From Methanosarcina barkeri MS (lineage in GTDB: Archaea > Halobacteriota > Methanosarcinia > Methanosarcinales > Methanosarcinaceae), in the NCBI RefSeq assembly GCF_000970025.1, contig NZ_CP009528.1:1289168-1353167 (forward strand): a stretch of DNA of 64,000 bases, written 5' to 3'. The translations under genes and the position numbers were made by a program. This document shows positions 54,450 to 63,587 of the stretch, one piece after another (within the stretch, counting starts at the first letter, position 1; each line of letters opens with the position of its first letter). Below the pieces are notes generated by a model that was not told the DNA's origin, searched no databases, and worked only from the letters and a program-made list of their open reading frames with translations.

Positions 54450-55231
54450 TTAAACCATCTCTGCAATCTTGTATTTCTACTAAACACTACAGAATTTTCA
54501 AAAACCTGATATTCTTCGCAGTTTCTCAGCAGTTTAAATTCAACCTTCTGAATTATTAACTGAAATATACATAGTTTTCAGGATGAGGGGGTGATCTATA
54601 ATTATTAATTGTAGTCACAGAATAGAGTAGGCACTTGCAGTTTGTATTGCAAAAGCACAAACGAATACAAAAATTACTACTTTGTAACTAATTTTGTGTT
54701 TATCCAACTGTTTCGCCTCATTTACATTTTGAATCTTTGTGAAAATCTTCTAAGGTTATTATTCACAATTAAGAAAGTGCCAATAACATTATGTAAAAGT
54801 TTACAAAGGCATAATGATATAAACTGTATTCTTTTTAATAAATTTTATTTTTTTAAAAATTATTAATTTCTAAAAAATGTTTTTTACCTAAACGCATATG
54901 ATATTCTTCGAATAATAGACACAAAGAAATGAAAGTACTCTACTTTACCCTTTTTTGACTATTGATCTCGTCATACCCTGGGTAGTAAAGTTGCTCTAAT
55001 TTTGGTTTTTCAAACCATCGCTAAACTAATCAGTGAATTGCCATACAAGACTTAAATATGATAAGGAGCAGAAAATCAAAAGGAGCATTGGGGGCCAGTT
55101 TTGGTCCTTAATTTCATACTAAAGAAAAGATATTTGTTTCCAGCCAAAAAAGACAAAGACTTTAAACTGTACTAAAAAGAATCTTTAAAATTTCATGTGA
55201 TTGCCGCAAAAAGAAACGGCAGCCACCACTA
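54450..55231. other. AT-rich region with the second dispersed-repeat copy
   Basis: No gene accepted. A 74-codon frame near 54642 is Phe/Asn/Lys-rich and lacks a ribosome binding site. The dispersed repeat lies at 54892-55127; the last about 100 bases are the terminator region of the ligase gene. Confidence 0.65.
54892..55127 (+). repeat. Dispersed noncoding repeat, copy 2
   Basis: Same order of blocks as at 45277-45510 (ACGCATATGATATTCTT, CACAAAGAAATGAAAGTACT, TTTTTCAAACCATCGCTAAA, CTAATCAGTGAATTGCCATA, GATAAGGAGCAG, GGGGGCCAGTTTTG) in the same orientation. Both copies lie in accessory DNA. Confidence 0.8.
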
Positions 55232-56938
55232 TTACAACCTTTTCAACTGCTGGCTATATACCTTTCCAATTCTCTGTATCGTATCGGCTTCTTCGGGATC
55301 TTTATCGTCCCGGATACGAATAAAGCGAGGGAAACGCAATGCAAAGCCTGAATCATAATTGGGGCTTTTCTGGATTTCCTCAAAGGCGATTTCCAGGACT
55401 ATTTTCGGCCGGATTGCAAATATGCCGCCTGCCTCTCCGCCTTCCATAAGCCCGGAAAGTATCTCTGTGAGTTCCTTTAACTGATCGTCGGTCAGGCCTG
55501 TACCCACTTTGCCGATCTGGAGAAAACGCAGGTTTTCTGGGTCATAACAGGCAACCGTATAAGAACCCAGGAGGTTGGCACGCCTGCCAAAGCCCCACTC
55601 GGCTCCTACGATTACAAGGTCAAGGGTTTCCATAAGAGGCTTTTTCTTAAGCCAGTTTTTGCCACGTTTACCAGGGGAATAAAACGAATTCGGATTTTTG
55701 ACCATAACTCCTTCGTGCCCGGCATCTAAGGCTTCCTTATAGATCTTCTCTATAAGTTCGAGGTCTCCGGTTATCACCTGTTTGTCCACGGAGATGGATT
55801 TTGAATCCTCAACCGAGCTTTCCACGCAGGATTCAAGCGCTTTTCGCCGCTCAATCAGAGGCAGGTCTATCAGCGTTTTTCCGTTTAAGTACATTATGTC
55901 AAAAAGGTTTAGCTGAATAGGGATGCCAAGGGCTTTTTCTTCCACATCGTACTTGCGCCGGAAACGTTTAAGGATCTCCTGAAATGCCCTGGGCTTACCA
56001 TTCTCGTCCACTGCAACAGCTTCTCCGTCAAGGATTGCGGATTCGGCCTTTACATGTTTGCGGACTATTTCTACAAGGTCAGGAAGGGAGTTTGTGACAT
56101 TTTCAAGCTTTCGTGAAAAAAGCATAACCGAATCTCCGGCCTTGTGAACCTGGATTCTTGCCCCATCGAATTTCCATTCGATCGCAGCTTCCTTCATTTC
56201 CTTTATGTCAGCAACTATGTCAGGGCTGATCTGTGAGAGCATCATCTTGATCGGGCGTTTGATCTCAATCCCGAGACTCTCCAGGGCTTCCACCCCGCCC
56301 TCCTTGGCAGTTGCAGCGACTATCCCCAGGTCATTAGTAACCATAAAGGCGTGTTCAACCACATCCGCAGGCACGGAAAAAGCTTTTGCAATTGCATCCC
56401 TTACAACGCCTTCTCCGACGCCTATGCGAAGTTCCTCAAGCGCAAGTCTGGAGATATATTTTGCTTCCCTTGGAGTCGAGGAAGTAAAGAGAAACTGAAG
56501 ATTCTTTATCTTAATGTCCTGTGAGCCTTTTCCTGAGGCTTCGGAGGCAATCTTAAAACGGTTATAAACTTCGGTTATTGAGAGTTCGGGCTGCTCTTCG
56601 AAGAAAGAGGAAAAAGTAACCTGATTTTTCCTTTTCTCCTTGAGGATCAGAAGGGCTGTGTCCCCTATATCTCCGGTAGTCCGAATAAGAGATTCTATAC
56701 TTTTTACTGTCATTCCGGAGGCTTTGGAAAGTGAAACATACAGCAGGCTAGTGCCAATTCCCAATTGTTCTCCGCTCCAGGCAGGAAAAACCTCACTCAT
56801 AATAAAATGAGTTGCAATGGGCAGCTCTTCAACATCAACCTTCTTAAGAAGGTCAGCAACCCTACTTGTAGTATCAATTGTACTCGAGATTTTTTCAATC
56901 GCCTGGCAGGTTTCTGCAAATTCCCTGAAACTTGTCAT
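55232..56938 (-). CDS. lig: ATP-dependent DNA ligase
   Basis: Seals nicks in replication and repair. About 568 residues in the archaeal/eukaryotic ligase I arrangement: an N-terminal helical DNA-binding domain ([15 protein letters not shown] to about 220), the nucleotidyl-transfer domain with motif [14 protein letters not shown] (active Lys), motif [33 protein letters not shown], motif [21 protein letters not shown] and [18 protein letters not shown], then an OB-fold ending [23 protein letters not shown] at 56938; the TTG two codons earlier is not preferred. Essential gene on its own strand. Confidence 0.96.
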   Translation of the reverse strand: MTSFREFAETCQAIEKISSTIDTTSRVADLLKKVDVEELPIATHFIMSEVFPAWSGEQLGIGTSLLYVSLSKASGMTVKSIESLIRTTGDIGDTALLILKEKRKNQVTFSSFFEEQPELSITEVYNRFKIASEASGKGSQDIKIKNLQFLFTSSTPREAKYISRLALEELRIGVGEGVVRDAIAKAFSVPADVVEHAFMVTNDLGIVAATAKEGGVEALESLGIEIKRPIKMMLSQISPDIVADIKEMKEAAIEWKFDGARIQVHKAGDSVMLFSRKLENVTNSLPDLVEIVRKHVKAESAILDGEAVAVDENGKPRAFQEILKRFRRKYDVEEKALGIPIQLNLFDIMYLNGKTLIDLPLIERRKALESCVESSVEDSKSISVDKQVITGDLELIEKIYKEALDAGHEGVMVKNPNSFYSPGKRGKNWLKKKPLMETLDLVIVGAEWGFGRRANLLGSYTVACYDPENLRFLQIGKVGTGLTDDQLKELTEILSGLMEGGEAGGIFAIRPKIVLEIAFEEIQKSPNYDSGFALRFPRFIRIRDDKDPEEADTIQRIGKVYSQQLKRL

Positions 56939-56981
56939 GATCAACGCAGCTTTTTAATTTTATTTTTCCGAATTCAGGGCA

Positions 56982-57123
56982 AAACCTGAATTCTTAACCT
57001 GAATTCTAACCTGAATTCTTAACCTGAATTCTAACCTGAATTCTTAACCTGAATTCTAACCTGAATTCTAACCTGAATCCTTAACCTGAATTCTAACCTG
57101 AATTCTAACCTGAATTCTTAACC
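56982..57123. repeat. 12/13-bp minisatellite with GAATTC, about 11 copies
   Basis: Units CCTGAATTCTTAA (13) and CCTGAATTCTAA (12) alternate irregularly between the ligase start and the end of the homoserine dehydrogenase gene. It is the third array in the window with a unit of about 13 bp. Confidence 0.92.
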
Positions 57124-57125
57124 TA

Positions 57126-58121
57126 TCAATTTCCGTAAATTGCGATCAGATCGCTGAGAATCGCACTTGCAGTTTCAATTGGGCCTGCACCTTTACCCGT
57201 AACCGTAATTTCCCCCGCAAGTTCGGTTTCTACCGAAGCCACATTTAGCGTCCCTCCGACTGCAAGAGGATGGTTGATAGGTACAAGTCTGGGGGCTACA
57301 TGAATTCTTTCCCTGCTGACTTCTCCTATAAGCTTGATCACATGCCCTTTTTCATAAGCCATCTCAAGGGCTTCAGGTGTAACTTTCGTGATTCCCGTAA
57401 CCTCAACGTCATTATAAGTAGCATCAAGTCCGAAAATTGCGTTGGCAAGAATAACGAGTTTGCAAGCCGTATCAATTCCTTCCACATCATATGTAGGGTT
57501 GGTTTCAGCAATACCAAGCTGCATGGATTCGGCAAGAATGTCATTGTAACTTGCCCTTTCCTCCAGCATTCTTGTCAGGATATAATTACAGGTCCCATTT
57601 AGAATTCCTTTGATACTTTTAACCTTATTGCCTGCAAGCACTTCGTTTACTAGGTTGATAATAGGCATTGACCCACCGACAGTCGCTTCGAACCTGAAAT
57701 GAGAACCTGCTGCCTTTGCGGCTTCCATGAGTTCTTTGTACTTAAGGGTAAGAGGCCCTTTATTGGAGGTAATAACATCTTTTCCGGTCTTGAAGGCCGC
57801 AAACATATTCTGCATACCTGCCCCGCCAGTTAGTATATTCGTCGGGGTAGTCTCGATTACAAGATCATGAGCTACGGATTGGATAACCTCGACTCCAGAG
57901 ATATTTTCAAGAGCTACCGTCCTGTCTCTCCTCTTCCTGACAAGGCAGTCGGCAAGATCCACCCCTTTAGGATTAACAGTTGCGCCCTTTGAGTCCACAA
58001 CAGCAACTACTTTTACTTCCAGCCCGATACTTTCCAGATACTCTTTTTTCATAAGGAGTACTTCAGCCACGCCCTGTCCGATTGCACCAAACCCGAGAAT
58101 GGAACAGCACACTGTTTTCAT
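57126..58121 (-). CDS. hom: Homoserine dehydrogenase
   Basis: Reduces aspartate semialdehyde to homoserine for threonine and methionine. 331 residues: Rossmann loop CSILGFGAIGQGVAEVLL, the KGPLTLKYKELMEAA segment with the catalytic Lys region, GGSMPIINLVNEVLAGNKV, ILNGTCNYILTRM and EADPTYDVEG-like AETNPTYDVEGIDTACKLVI. No C-terminal ACT domain; regulation may come from the separate ACT protein encoded 26 bases upstream on the same strand. Confidence 0.95.
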   Translation of the reverse strand: MKTVCCSILGFGAIGQGVAEVLLMKKEYLESIGLEVKVVAVVDSKGATVNPKGVDLADCLVRKRRDRTVALENISGVEVIQSVAHDLVIETTPTNILTGGAGMQNMFAAFKTGKDVITSNKGPLTLKYKELMEAAKAAGSHFRFEATVGGSMPIINLVNEVLAGNKVKSIKGILNGTCNYILTRMLEERASYNDILAESMQLGIAETNPTYDVEGIDTACKLVILANAIFGLDATYNDVEVTGITKVTPEALEMAYEKGHVIKLIGEVSRERIHVAPRLVPINHPLAVGGTLNVASVETELAGEITVTGKGAGPIETASAILSDLIAIYGN

Positions 58122-58147
58122 GTTTTCAAATCTCCTAAAACTATTTT

Positions 58148-58651
58148 TCAGGCCTGGATATCAATTGGAAGAACCATAAGCAGGTCTTTTTTTGCCGAGA
58201 CTTCTTTGAGAATGGCGAGTGCCTTGTGCAAATCCTCTTTACCGACAGCATCGATTTTTATGAGGGCTGAAGAGAGCATATTGATACCTGGCATAGAGAG
58301 GGAAAGGTCCACAACCTCAGCAAACCCTGTCCTGTCAATCTCATCAATCGTATCCTGGATCCCTGTATGGACCACGTGCCCTATGAGCACTACATTTATA
58401 CTTTCCCTGAAACGGTGTTCACCGACTCTTACAACTCGAATCCCGTTTTCTTCAAGTTTAGCCTTTATTGTCTCAATGCTTTCAGGCCTTGTTTCAAGTA
58501 CAAGCTTTACAGGTACTGTTTTTCGTGGGGTTCTCTTCTGGTGGTGATGTACTACTGTTATCAGGTTAGCCTTACATTCCGAAAGGGGCTGGAGGGCTAA
58601 AAGCATCTGCCCGGGTACATCTTTTAATTCAATGTCCATGGAAACTCGCAT
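58148..58651 (-). CDS. Two-ACT-domain amino-acid-binding protein
   Basis: 167 residues. First ACT-like domain 1-80 (MDIELKDVPGQMLLALQPLS, with VPVKLVLETRPESI), second 85-165 (INVVLIGHVVHTGIQDTIDE, SLSMPGINMLSSALIKIDA). No enzyme domain. ACT modules bind amino acids allosterically. Directly upstream of hom in the same operon, so it probably acts as a separate regulatory subunit of homoserine dehydrogenase or of aspartate-family synthesis. ATG start at 58651. Confidence 0.8.
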   Translation of the reverse strand: MRVSMDIELKDVPGQMLLALQPLSECKANLITVVHHHQKRTPRKTVPVKLVLETRPESIETIKAKLEENGIRVVRVGEHRFRESINVVLIGHVVHTGIQDTIDEIDRTGFAEVVDLSLSMPGINMLSSALIKIDAVGKEDLHKALAILKEVSAKKDLLMVLPIDIQA

Positions 58652-59057
58652 GTTGTCCCTCGTACATTTTTTAATAATCCCTTGTGCGATTTAAATAATA
58701 ATTTAAATAATAATTTTACCCTTATACAATGTTCATTCACGCATTATTAAACAGCTTACTGTCAGGGTTGAGGTGGTATATCAGGATATCCGGCTTTAAT
58801 CTAGCCATCTAGCCTCTGGAACCTGAATTTTATAACCCGAGTTTCAAATCCGTTCCCACGCGGAGTAGGGCCTTATTACTCAGGTTTGCGATCAGGACAT
58901 TTATATCGGTAAGCAATTCTGGGCATAAGAGATAAAAAGGGTGCTCAAATATACCGCACACTCTATTGTTAACCATTTCTGCTGCTTAGTCAATGAATTC
59001 AGTTATATAGTTTACTGTTTATGATCCTACAAAAAAACTTTAGGGTACAGCATCTGC
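58652..59057. other. Intergenic region, no gene recognised
   Basis: About 400 bp containing the promoter of the ACT-hom pair (minus strand; TTATTTAAATT-like run at about 58686-58712, directly repeated) and the 3' end of the regulator gene. No gene visible. Confidence 0.55.
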
Positions 59058-60092
59058 TTATTCCTTCTTGCTTTCATGTTTGGTCTGCTTGGAGATATGC
59101 ATATCCGGAATACGGATTATATTCCCTCTTCCTTTTTTGAATTTCTCAATTAGACCGCGTTCCTCAAGGTCCGAGAGCATAAGACTGACTTTTGACTCCG
59201 AGTAGGGGGATTTTTTTCGCAGTTCTCTCTGGGTGATTCGGTTTCCACTAGCTCGTATCATTTCTAGAAGTTCTTTGAGATCCTCAGGAAGATTGAGCTT
59301 TGAATGTTCCTTAATTTCTAAATTCGATTTATTAGGTTCATTCTCATAGACAGGAGAACTCGAGATATTCTGAGCCTCTTCTGTAAGCCTGTTCTGCTGT
59401 ATATATTTGTCATTGGATGTTCCTTCGGATTTTTCAGCAAACTGCTCAGAGCTCAGTTCCGAAGTTTCAATAATGTTCTTGGAGGAATCGATTTCGACTT
59501 CTTCAGAATATATTTCATTCTTTATGGGGCACTTCGGTAGATATGGTTCTTGGCATTCTTCAGGAAAAGAAGTCCTTGCCGATTTTTGATGCTTCTTTCC
59601 TAAAAGGTAGGCTGCCAGTAGCAGGGCTAGCAGCAGGACTATAAGAACCAGGAAGGCAGGAGCTAAAACGGCATAGTTAGAGTTTGCCTGAGGTACGGGC
59701 TCTGTCTCTTCATAATCCAGATAAGGGGCTTCAAAGTTATCCTGGTCCAGAAGCTCTTCATGAGAAGGCGGGAAAAGGAGGAGATCATGTATATACTCTC
59801 CTTCGCCTGAGATCTCAACTTTTTCCTGAGCTATATAAACTATCTTATTTCCTTCAAGATAGCTGGCATTTATTGTATAGATTCCGGGGGTGAGGTTGAA
59901 AGAGTACTCCGAATCCGTTGCAATAACGTTCTGTTCCGGGGTAGAATTGATTTCTACAACTGAGTTATTAAGAGGCTTGAAAGTATCCCACTCATAAACT
60001 GTCCCGTGAATTGTGGCCGCGATTGCATTTCCCTGAGAGACCATAATGAGAAAGAAAATAAGTGAGAAACTGCATAGCTTTCTAAAATTCAC
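59058..60092 (-). CDS. Membrane-anchored winged-helix regulator with extracellular beta-sandwich domain
   Basis: 344 residues: signal peptide (SFSLIFFLIMVSQGNAIAA), carboxypeptidase-regulatory-like beta-sandwich (27-125: TIHGTVYEWDTFKPLNNSVV, FNLTPGIYTINASYLEG), one transmembrane helix (about 145-168: APAFLVLIVLLLALLLAAYL), a charged linker (170-265), and a C-terminal winged helix (270-335: LLEMIRASGNRITQRELRKK, SKVSLMLSDLEERGLIEKF). It looks like a one-component sensor: extracellular domain outside, DNA-binding domain inside. Related archaeal families exist; ligand and target genes are unknown. Confidence 0.78.
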   Translation of the reverse strand: MNFRKLCSFSLIFFLIMVSQGNAIAATIHGTVYEWDTFKPLNNSVVEINSTPEQNVIATDSEYSFNLTPGIYTINASYLEGNKIVYIAQEKVEISGEGEYIHDLLLFPPSHEELLDQDNFEAPYLDYEETEPVPQANSNYAVLAPAFLVLIVLLLALLLAAYLLGKKHQKSARTSFPEECQEPYLPKCPIKNEIYSEEVEIDSSKNIIETSELSSEQFAEKSEGTSNDKYIQQNRLTEEAQNISSSPVYENEPNKSNLEIKEHSKLNLPEDLKELLEMIRASGNRITQRELRKKSPYSESKVSLMLSDLEERGLIEKFKKGRGNIIRIPDMHISKQTKHESKKE

Positions 60093-60259
60093 GAAATGTT
60101 AAATGGGTTTTTAGCATAAATCTTTTACTTTTCTTTGTAAAGAGAGAGTAAAAATAATGCAGGCCTATTAAAGCTTTGTAAAGGAGTCAAGGAATGTATC
60201 AAGCTTGAAAGCCTATATATGTCTGTTAATAAGATAAATTCCGAAAAGAATAATTATAT

Positions 60260-61396
60260 AGGACTTACGCAGTTAAAATGCCGAAAACTTGATATCTTTA
60301 TAAATATACTTATGGCTTAGTGTTTCTCTAAAAACGTACGGAGTTATGGACATAAATCCACCTAAGTGTACCGACATTGACTACATTAATTTTCTCATTG
60401 CGGCTTCTAACGTTTTTAGCTGTACTGAAGCTGCTAGATGTTATCCAGACATAGCTAATGCTCCTTCTCATGATGCTTTTACTCGTTGCCTTCAAAGGCA
60501 ACCTCCAGACACGGAAGCACTATGGGAGGAAGTAAAAAGTTATGTCAAGCTTAAGGGAGGATACCTAATTGTTGATGATTCAACATTAGATAAACCATAC
60601 GCAGAAGAAATTGCTTTTGTTCGTCGTATGTGGAGTGGAAAACATCATCGTACTGTAAAGGGAATAGGCCTGGTTACCTTAGTTTGGACTGACGGTACAA
60701 CCGTTATACCTATCGATTTTCGAATTTATAACATCGATGTAGACGACAAAACAAAGAATGACCATTTCCGTGATATGCTTGACAAGGCCGAAGAACGTGG
60801 TTTTAATCCCAAATTCGTTTTATTTGATACATGGTATGCAAGTGTGAAAAACCTTAAAGCCATTAGACAGAAAGAGTGGCATTTCCTTACAAGATTGAAA
60901 AATAATCGTTTGGTAAATCCTGACAACAAGGGAAATGTGCCACTTGAAACAGTAGATATTCCTCCAAAAGGACGTGTGGTTCACCTCAAAGCATATGGAT
61001 TTGTAAAGGTGTTTAGGATAGTTTCAAAAAATGGAGACACGCAACACTGGGTTACAGATGTGCAAGAGATGGATGAAGCAAAACGTGAAGATTTGGCAAA
61101 GAAGTCATGGAAAATTGAGGAATATCATAGGGGAATAAAACAGTTCTGTGGTGTCGAAAAATGTCAGGCAAGAAAGGAAGAATCACAAAGAGCACATATA
61201 ATGTTCTCATTAAGAGCTTTTCTTAGACTGGAATTACAAAGAATCAAAAGTGGAATATCCTGGTTTGAAAGTGCTATGAAAATTAGAAGAGTGGCAGTGA
61301 CAGAATACTTAAGGAATCCCCAATACACGTTAAATTAATTCAAATATTTGAAAGTTTGGAAAAAACAATATGCTAGGAGCCAACTGCGTAACTCCT
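60260..61396 (+). mobile_element. Insertion sequence with 15-bp inverted repeats and 7-bp target duplication
   Basis: Ends AGGACTTACGCAGTT (60260-60274) and, inverted, AACTGCGTAACTCCT (61382-61396). The 7-bp sequence ATTATAT directly abuts both ends (60253-60259 and 61397-61403). About 1137 bp with one transposase gene. Intact ends and flanking duplication point to a recent insertion. Confidence 0.9.
60346..61338 (+). CDS. IS701/IS4-type DDE transposase
   Basis: 330 residues. Triad: GGYLIVDDSTLDKPYA (first Asp), PKFVLFDTWYASVKNL (second Asp), SWKIEEYHRGIKQFCGVEKC (Glu), with the conserved WSGKHHRTVKGIGLVTLVW segment. Full length; the frame is uninterrupted. ATG at 60346 close behind a GGAG. 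Confidence 0.9.
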   Translation: MDINPPKCTDIDYINFLIAASNVFSCTEAARCYPDIANAPSHDAFTRCLQRQPPDTEALWEEVKSYVKLKGGYLIVDDSTLDKPYAEEIAFVRRMWSGKHHRTVKGIGLVTLVWTDGTTVIPIDFRIYNIDVDDKTKNDHFRDMLDKAEERGFNPKFVLFDTWYASVKNLKAIRQKEWHFLTRLKNNRLVNPDNKGNVPLETVDIPPKGRVVHLKAYGFVKVFRIVSKNGDTQHWVTDVQEMDEAKREDLAKKSWKIEEYHRGIKQFCGVEKCQARKEESQRAHIMFSLRAFLRLELQRIKSGISWFESAMKIRRVAVTEYLRNPQYTLN

Positions 61397-61452
61397 ATTA
61401 TATTTACTTGATCATTCTAACGTTATACTAAGTTATAAAGGGAGGCAGTCAG

Positions 61453-62472
61453 ATGAAAAAGTCAAGAATTGTTCAAGATCTGGCTTGTTTTACGATTATA
61501 TTAACCTTGCTCAGTTTACTGCCAGGAGGCTCCCTCGCTGCCAGAAACTCTTCTGATCATGGAGACGGCAATCAGAACCAGTATATTGGAGATACCCTCG
61601 TTTCATACAATGAAACTGACAATGTGAATGAGAAAAACAGTTCTGAATCCGATGTGAAACAAGAACAGAAGAATCTCAGCATAAAAAACCAAAATAATGT
61701 TTCAGATTACAAGCAGGAAAGAAAACAATTAGAGGAAGAACTTCAGCTTCATAAGCAAGAGTACAATGAAGCAAAAGAAGATTTTCTCAAAATAAAGGAT
61801 CGTATTCGGTCAAAAGAACTTGACCCGAACTCCGAAGAAGCTCTAAATGCCACAAAGTTCTATCTTAATGCAAGTATTAACTATATGATATCTCACCTTT
61901 CAATTGTAGAGAGCAATATGGAATACTCAAACGGGAACAGAACTGATGAAAAAGTTCTTGCTATAGATGAAAATATAAAATTGCTTGAAGTTGAAAAGGC
62001 AAACGTTGCAAACGCATCAAGCCAGAAAGAGCTTCTGGTCGTTGTCAGGTCCGTACGCGAAGTATGGAATGATGCCGAGAAAGTCAGCCTTTCAAGCGCA
62101 GGGCAGACTGTAAGCGAGAAAATCGGAGAATTTCTTGAAAAATCCGAAAATCTCTCTGAAAGGCTTGGAGTAAGAGTTGAGGGTCTAAGAGAAAATGGTG
62201 TTGATACATCTGAACTTGAAATTAAACTTGCCAGTTACATTTCTTACATTAAATCCGCGCAGGAAAAGAAAGTAATGGCAGATTCCTTATACAGTGGTGA
62301 GAATGTAACCCTAGTAGATATGCGAACTGCGAATAATTACCTCCGTCAGTCTCTCAATGATATCAGTAAAGCTAACAAGTTACTCAGAGAAATTTTTGGC
62401 AAGCTCAAAGATTATGAAACCGAAGAGGATAATGGAACTGAGGCTAGAAACCTAACAAAACTTAGGGATTAA
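61453..62472 (+). CDS. Secreted coiled-coil hypothetical protein
   Basis: 339 residues. N-terminal signal peptide (FTIILTLLSLLPGGSLAARN), an Asn/Ser-rich stretch, then long helical segments with heptad-like spacing: KQERKQLEEELQLHKQEYNE, YLNASINYMISHLSIVESNM, and further ones up to DISKANKLLREIFGKLKDYE. No known family; likely an exported or envelope-attached protein. GGGAGG lies before the ATG. The end (NGTEARNLTKLRD) is repeated as DNA twice after the stop. Confidence 0.7.
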   Translation: MKKSRIVQDLACFTIILTLLSLLPGGSLAARNSSDHGDGNQNQYIGDTLVSYNETDNVNEKNSSESDVKQEQKNLSIKNQNNVSDYKQERKQLEEELQLHKQEYNEAKEDFLKIKDRIRSKELDPNSEEALNATKFYLNASINYMISHLSIVESNMEYSNGNRTDEKVLAIDENIKLLEVEKANVANASSQKELLVVVRSVREVWNDAEKVSLSSAGQTVSEKIGEFLEKSENLSERLGVRVEGLRENGVDTSELEIKLASYISYIKSAQEKKVMADSLYSGENVTLVDMRTANNYLRQSLNDISKANKLLREIFGKLKDYETEEDNGTEARNLTKLRD

Positions 62473-62560
62473 GGGATAACGGAACTGAGGCTAGAAACCT
62501 AACAAAACTAGGGAAAAAAGGATAATGGAACTGAGGCTAGAAACCTAACAAAATTTAGGT
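62427..62560 (+). repeat. 46-bp direct repeat formed from the gene end, three copies
   Basis: GGATAATGGAACTGAGGCTA, then GAAACCTAACAAAA, first inside the gene (62427-62472, coding the last residues and stop), then at about 62474-62519 and 62520-62560 after it. Few mismatches (GATAAC, GATAAT). The stop codon lies at the end of copy 1. Confidence 0.92.
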
Positions 62561-62954
62561 AAAGCAACCTGAAAAACTCTAATCAGTACTGAAAAATATA
62601 GCAGATATAGTTAATATTTAAATATAATGCCATTAGTATTGTAAATGTAACACCGTTAATTTTAACTGTAACATAATTAATACCGAATAGAATATGTTTA
62701 ATTTTAAATTTGGAATGATTAATAACCAAATATAATACCTTTAGTTATAAAGGTACTAACTTTAGTTATAGATATGATCTTTTCAGTTATAAACATATTA
62801 CTTTTAGTACCATATGTAACACAATAAATAGTTAAGAGATTAAGTAGTATTCCCCCAAAAGAATTACGATTTCTAATAAAAGGGAAAAATCTAGTCAGGG
62901 GATGAGACTGGAAAATTTATTGAAAGAAAAATCACATAATTAAGGAGGTAGAAA
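62561..62954. other. AT-rich intergenic region
   Basis: No gene. Several short near-repeats (AGTTATA, TAATACC, TATAATACCTTTAG) at about 62640-62830 and the ribosome binding site of the next gene at its right end. Confidence 0.6.
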
Positions 62955-63221
62955 ATGGTTAAATTCGTTCACCTGCTTGTACTGTCAGCTTTAATTATCT
63001 GGCTTGCAGCATCCGGTTGTGTTGGGAACAGTACGTCTGAAATAGAGAAGACAGGAGTAAACTCAAACGCAGTCGGGGCAGGGAATGCGGTACCAACTAC
63101 AGAAATGGAAATGGAACTTACGCAAGCAGATATCCAAGAGGTTGATTCCAATATGGAAGATCTCGAAGACTTGCTTAAGGAGGCAAGCCCTGAAGAAGAT
63201 ATAGAAATTGAAGAGTTGTGA
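62955..63221 (+). CDS. Small acidic lipoprotein
   Basis: 88 residues. AAGGAGGT precedes the ATG. Lipobox-type N-terminus: VHLLVLSALIIWLAASGCVG, predicting cleavage before Cys, then a Ser/Thr-rich and strongly acidic part (MEDLEDLLKEASPEEDIEIE). Methanosarcina exports many such lipoproteins, and this one sits downstream of another exported protein. Function unknown. Confidence 0.75.
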   Translation: MVKFVHLLVLSALIIWLAASGCVGNSTSEIEKTGVNSNAVGAGNAVPTTEMEMELTQADIQEVDSNMEDLEDLLKEASPEEDIEIEEL

Positions 63222-63234
63222 AATAGAAAAAAAG

Positions 63235-63266
63235 AAGTGAAAATATGCTAAAAACCGTTTTCACTT
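63235..63266. terminator. Hairpin between convergent genes
   Basis: AAGTGAAAA (63235-63243) pairs with TTTTCACTT (63258-63266) around a 14-nt loop, between the stop codons of the lipoprotein gene and the phasin-like gene; it could serve both strands. Confidence 0.5.
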
Positions 63267-63587
63267 GAAAAATATCTTTTCTTTGTTTTTGAGTATTTGA
63301 ATTTCTTCTTCCAGTGTTTCTATTCTGGACTCAAGTTCATGCATATCTTTTTTAGTAAAAATGTCGGTTTTTGATATAGATTCCTGAATCTTCTCAGAGA
63401 TTTTCTTCTCAAGATCAAGCTTCTGTTTTTTTCGTTCTTCAAGCATATCTTGGACAGCTTTTTTGCCTTCTTCCTTACTGATGTCCCCTTTATCAACAAG
63501 TTCCTTTACAAGATCATCTATCTTATCTTCGGTTATTGCCCAGAGGCCGGCTCCTATAAGCCCAAGTTTTCTGATGGATTCCCTCAT
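63261..63587 (-). CDS. Phasin-like coiled-coil protein
   Basis: 108 residues: RKLGLIGAGLWAITEDKIDD, LVDKGDISKEEGKKAVQDML, then a long helix LEKKISEKIQESISKTD and HELESRIETLEEEIQILK. This pattern (short amphipathic start with 'EDKIDDLVKELVDKGDISKEEGK', then a coiled coil) is that of the phasin/PhaF-like family of polyhydroxyalkanoate-associated proteins. Methanosarcina is not known to make PHA by the usual route, so the role is uncertain. ATG start. Confidence 0.65.
   Translation of the reverse strand: MRESIRKLGLIGAGLWAITEDKIDDLVKELVDKGDISKEEGKKAVQDMLEERKKQKLDLEKKISEKIQESISKTDIFTKKDMHELESRIETLEEEIQILKNKEKIFFK

Noticed and set aside
54642-54866. 74-codon plus-strand frame
   Set aside because: Compositionally AT-driven (Phe, Asn, Lys, Ile), no ribosome binding site, and no motif.
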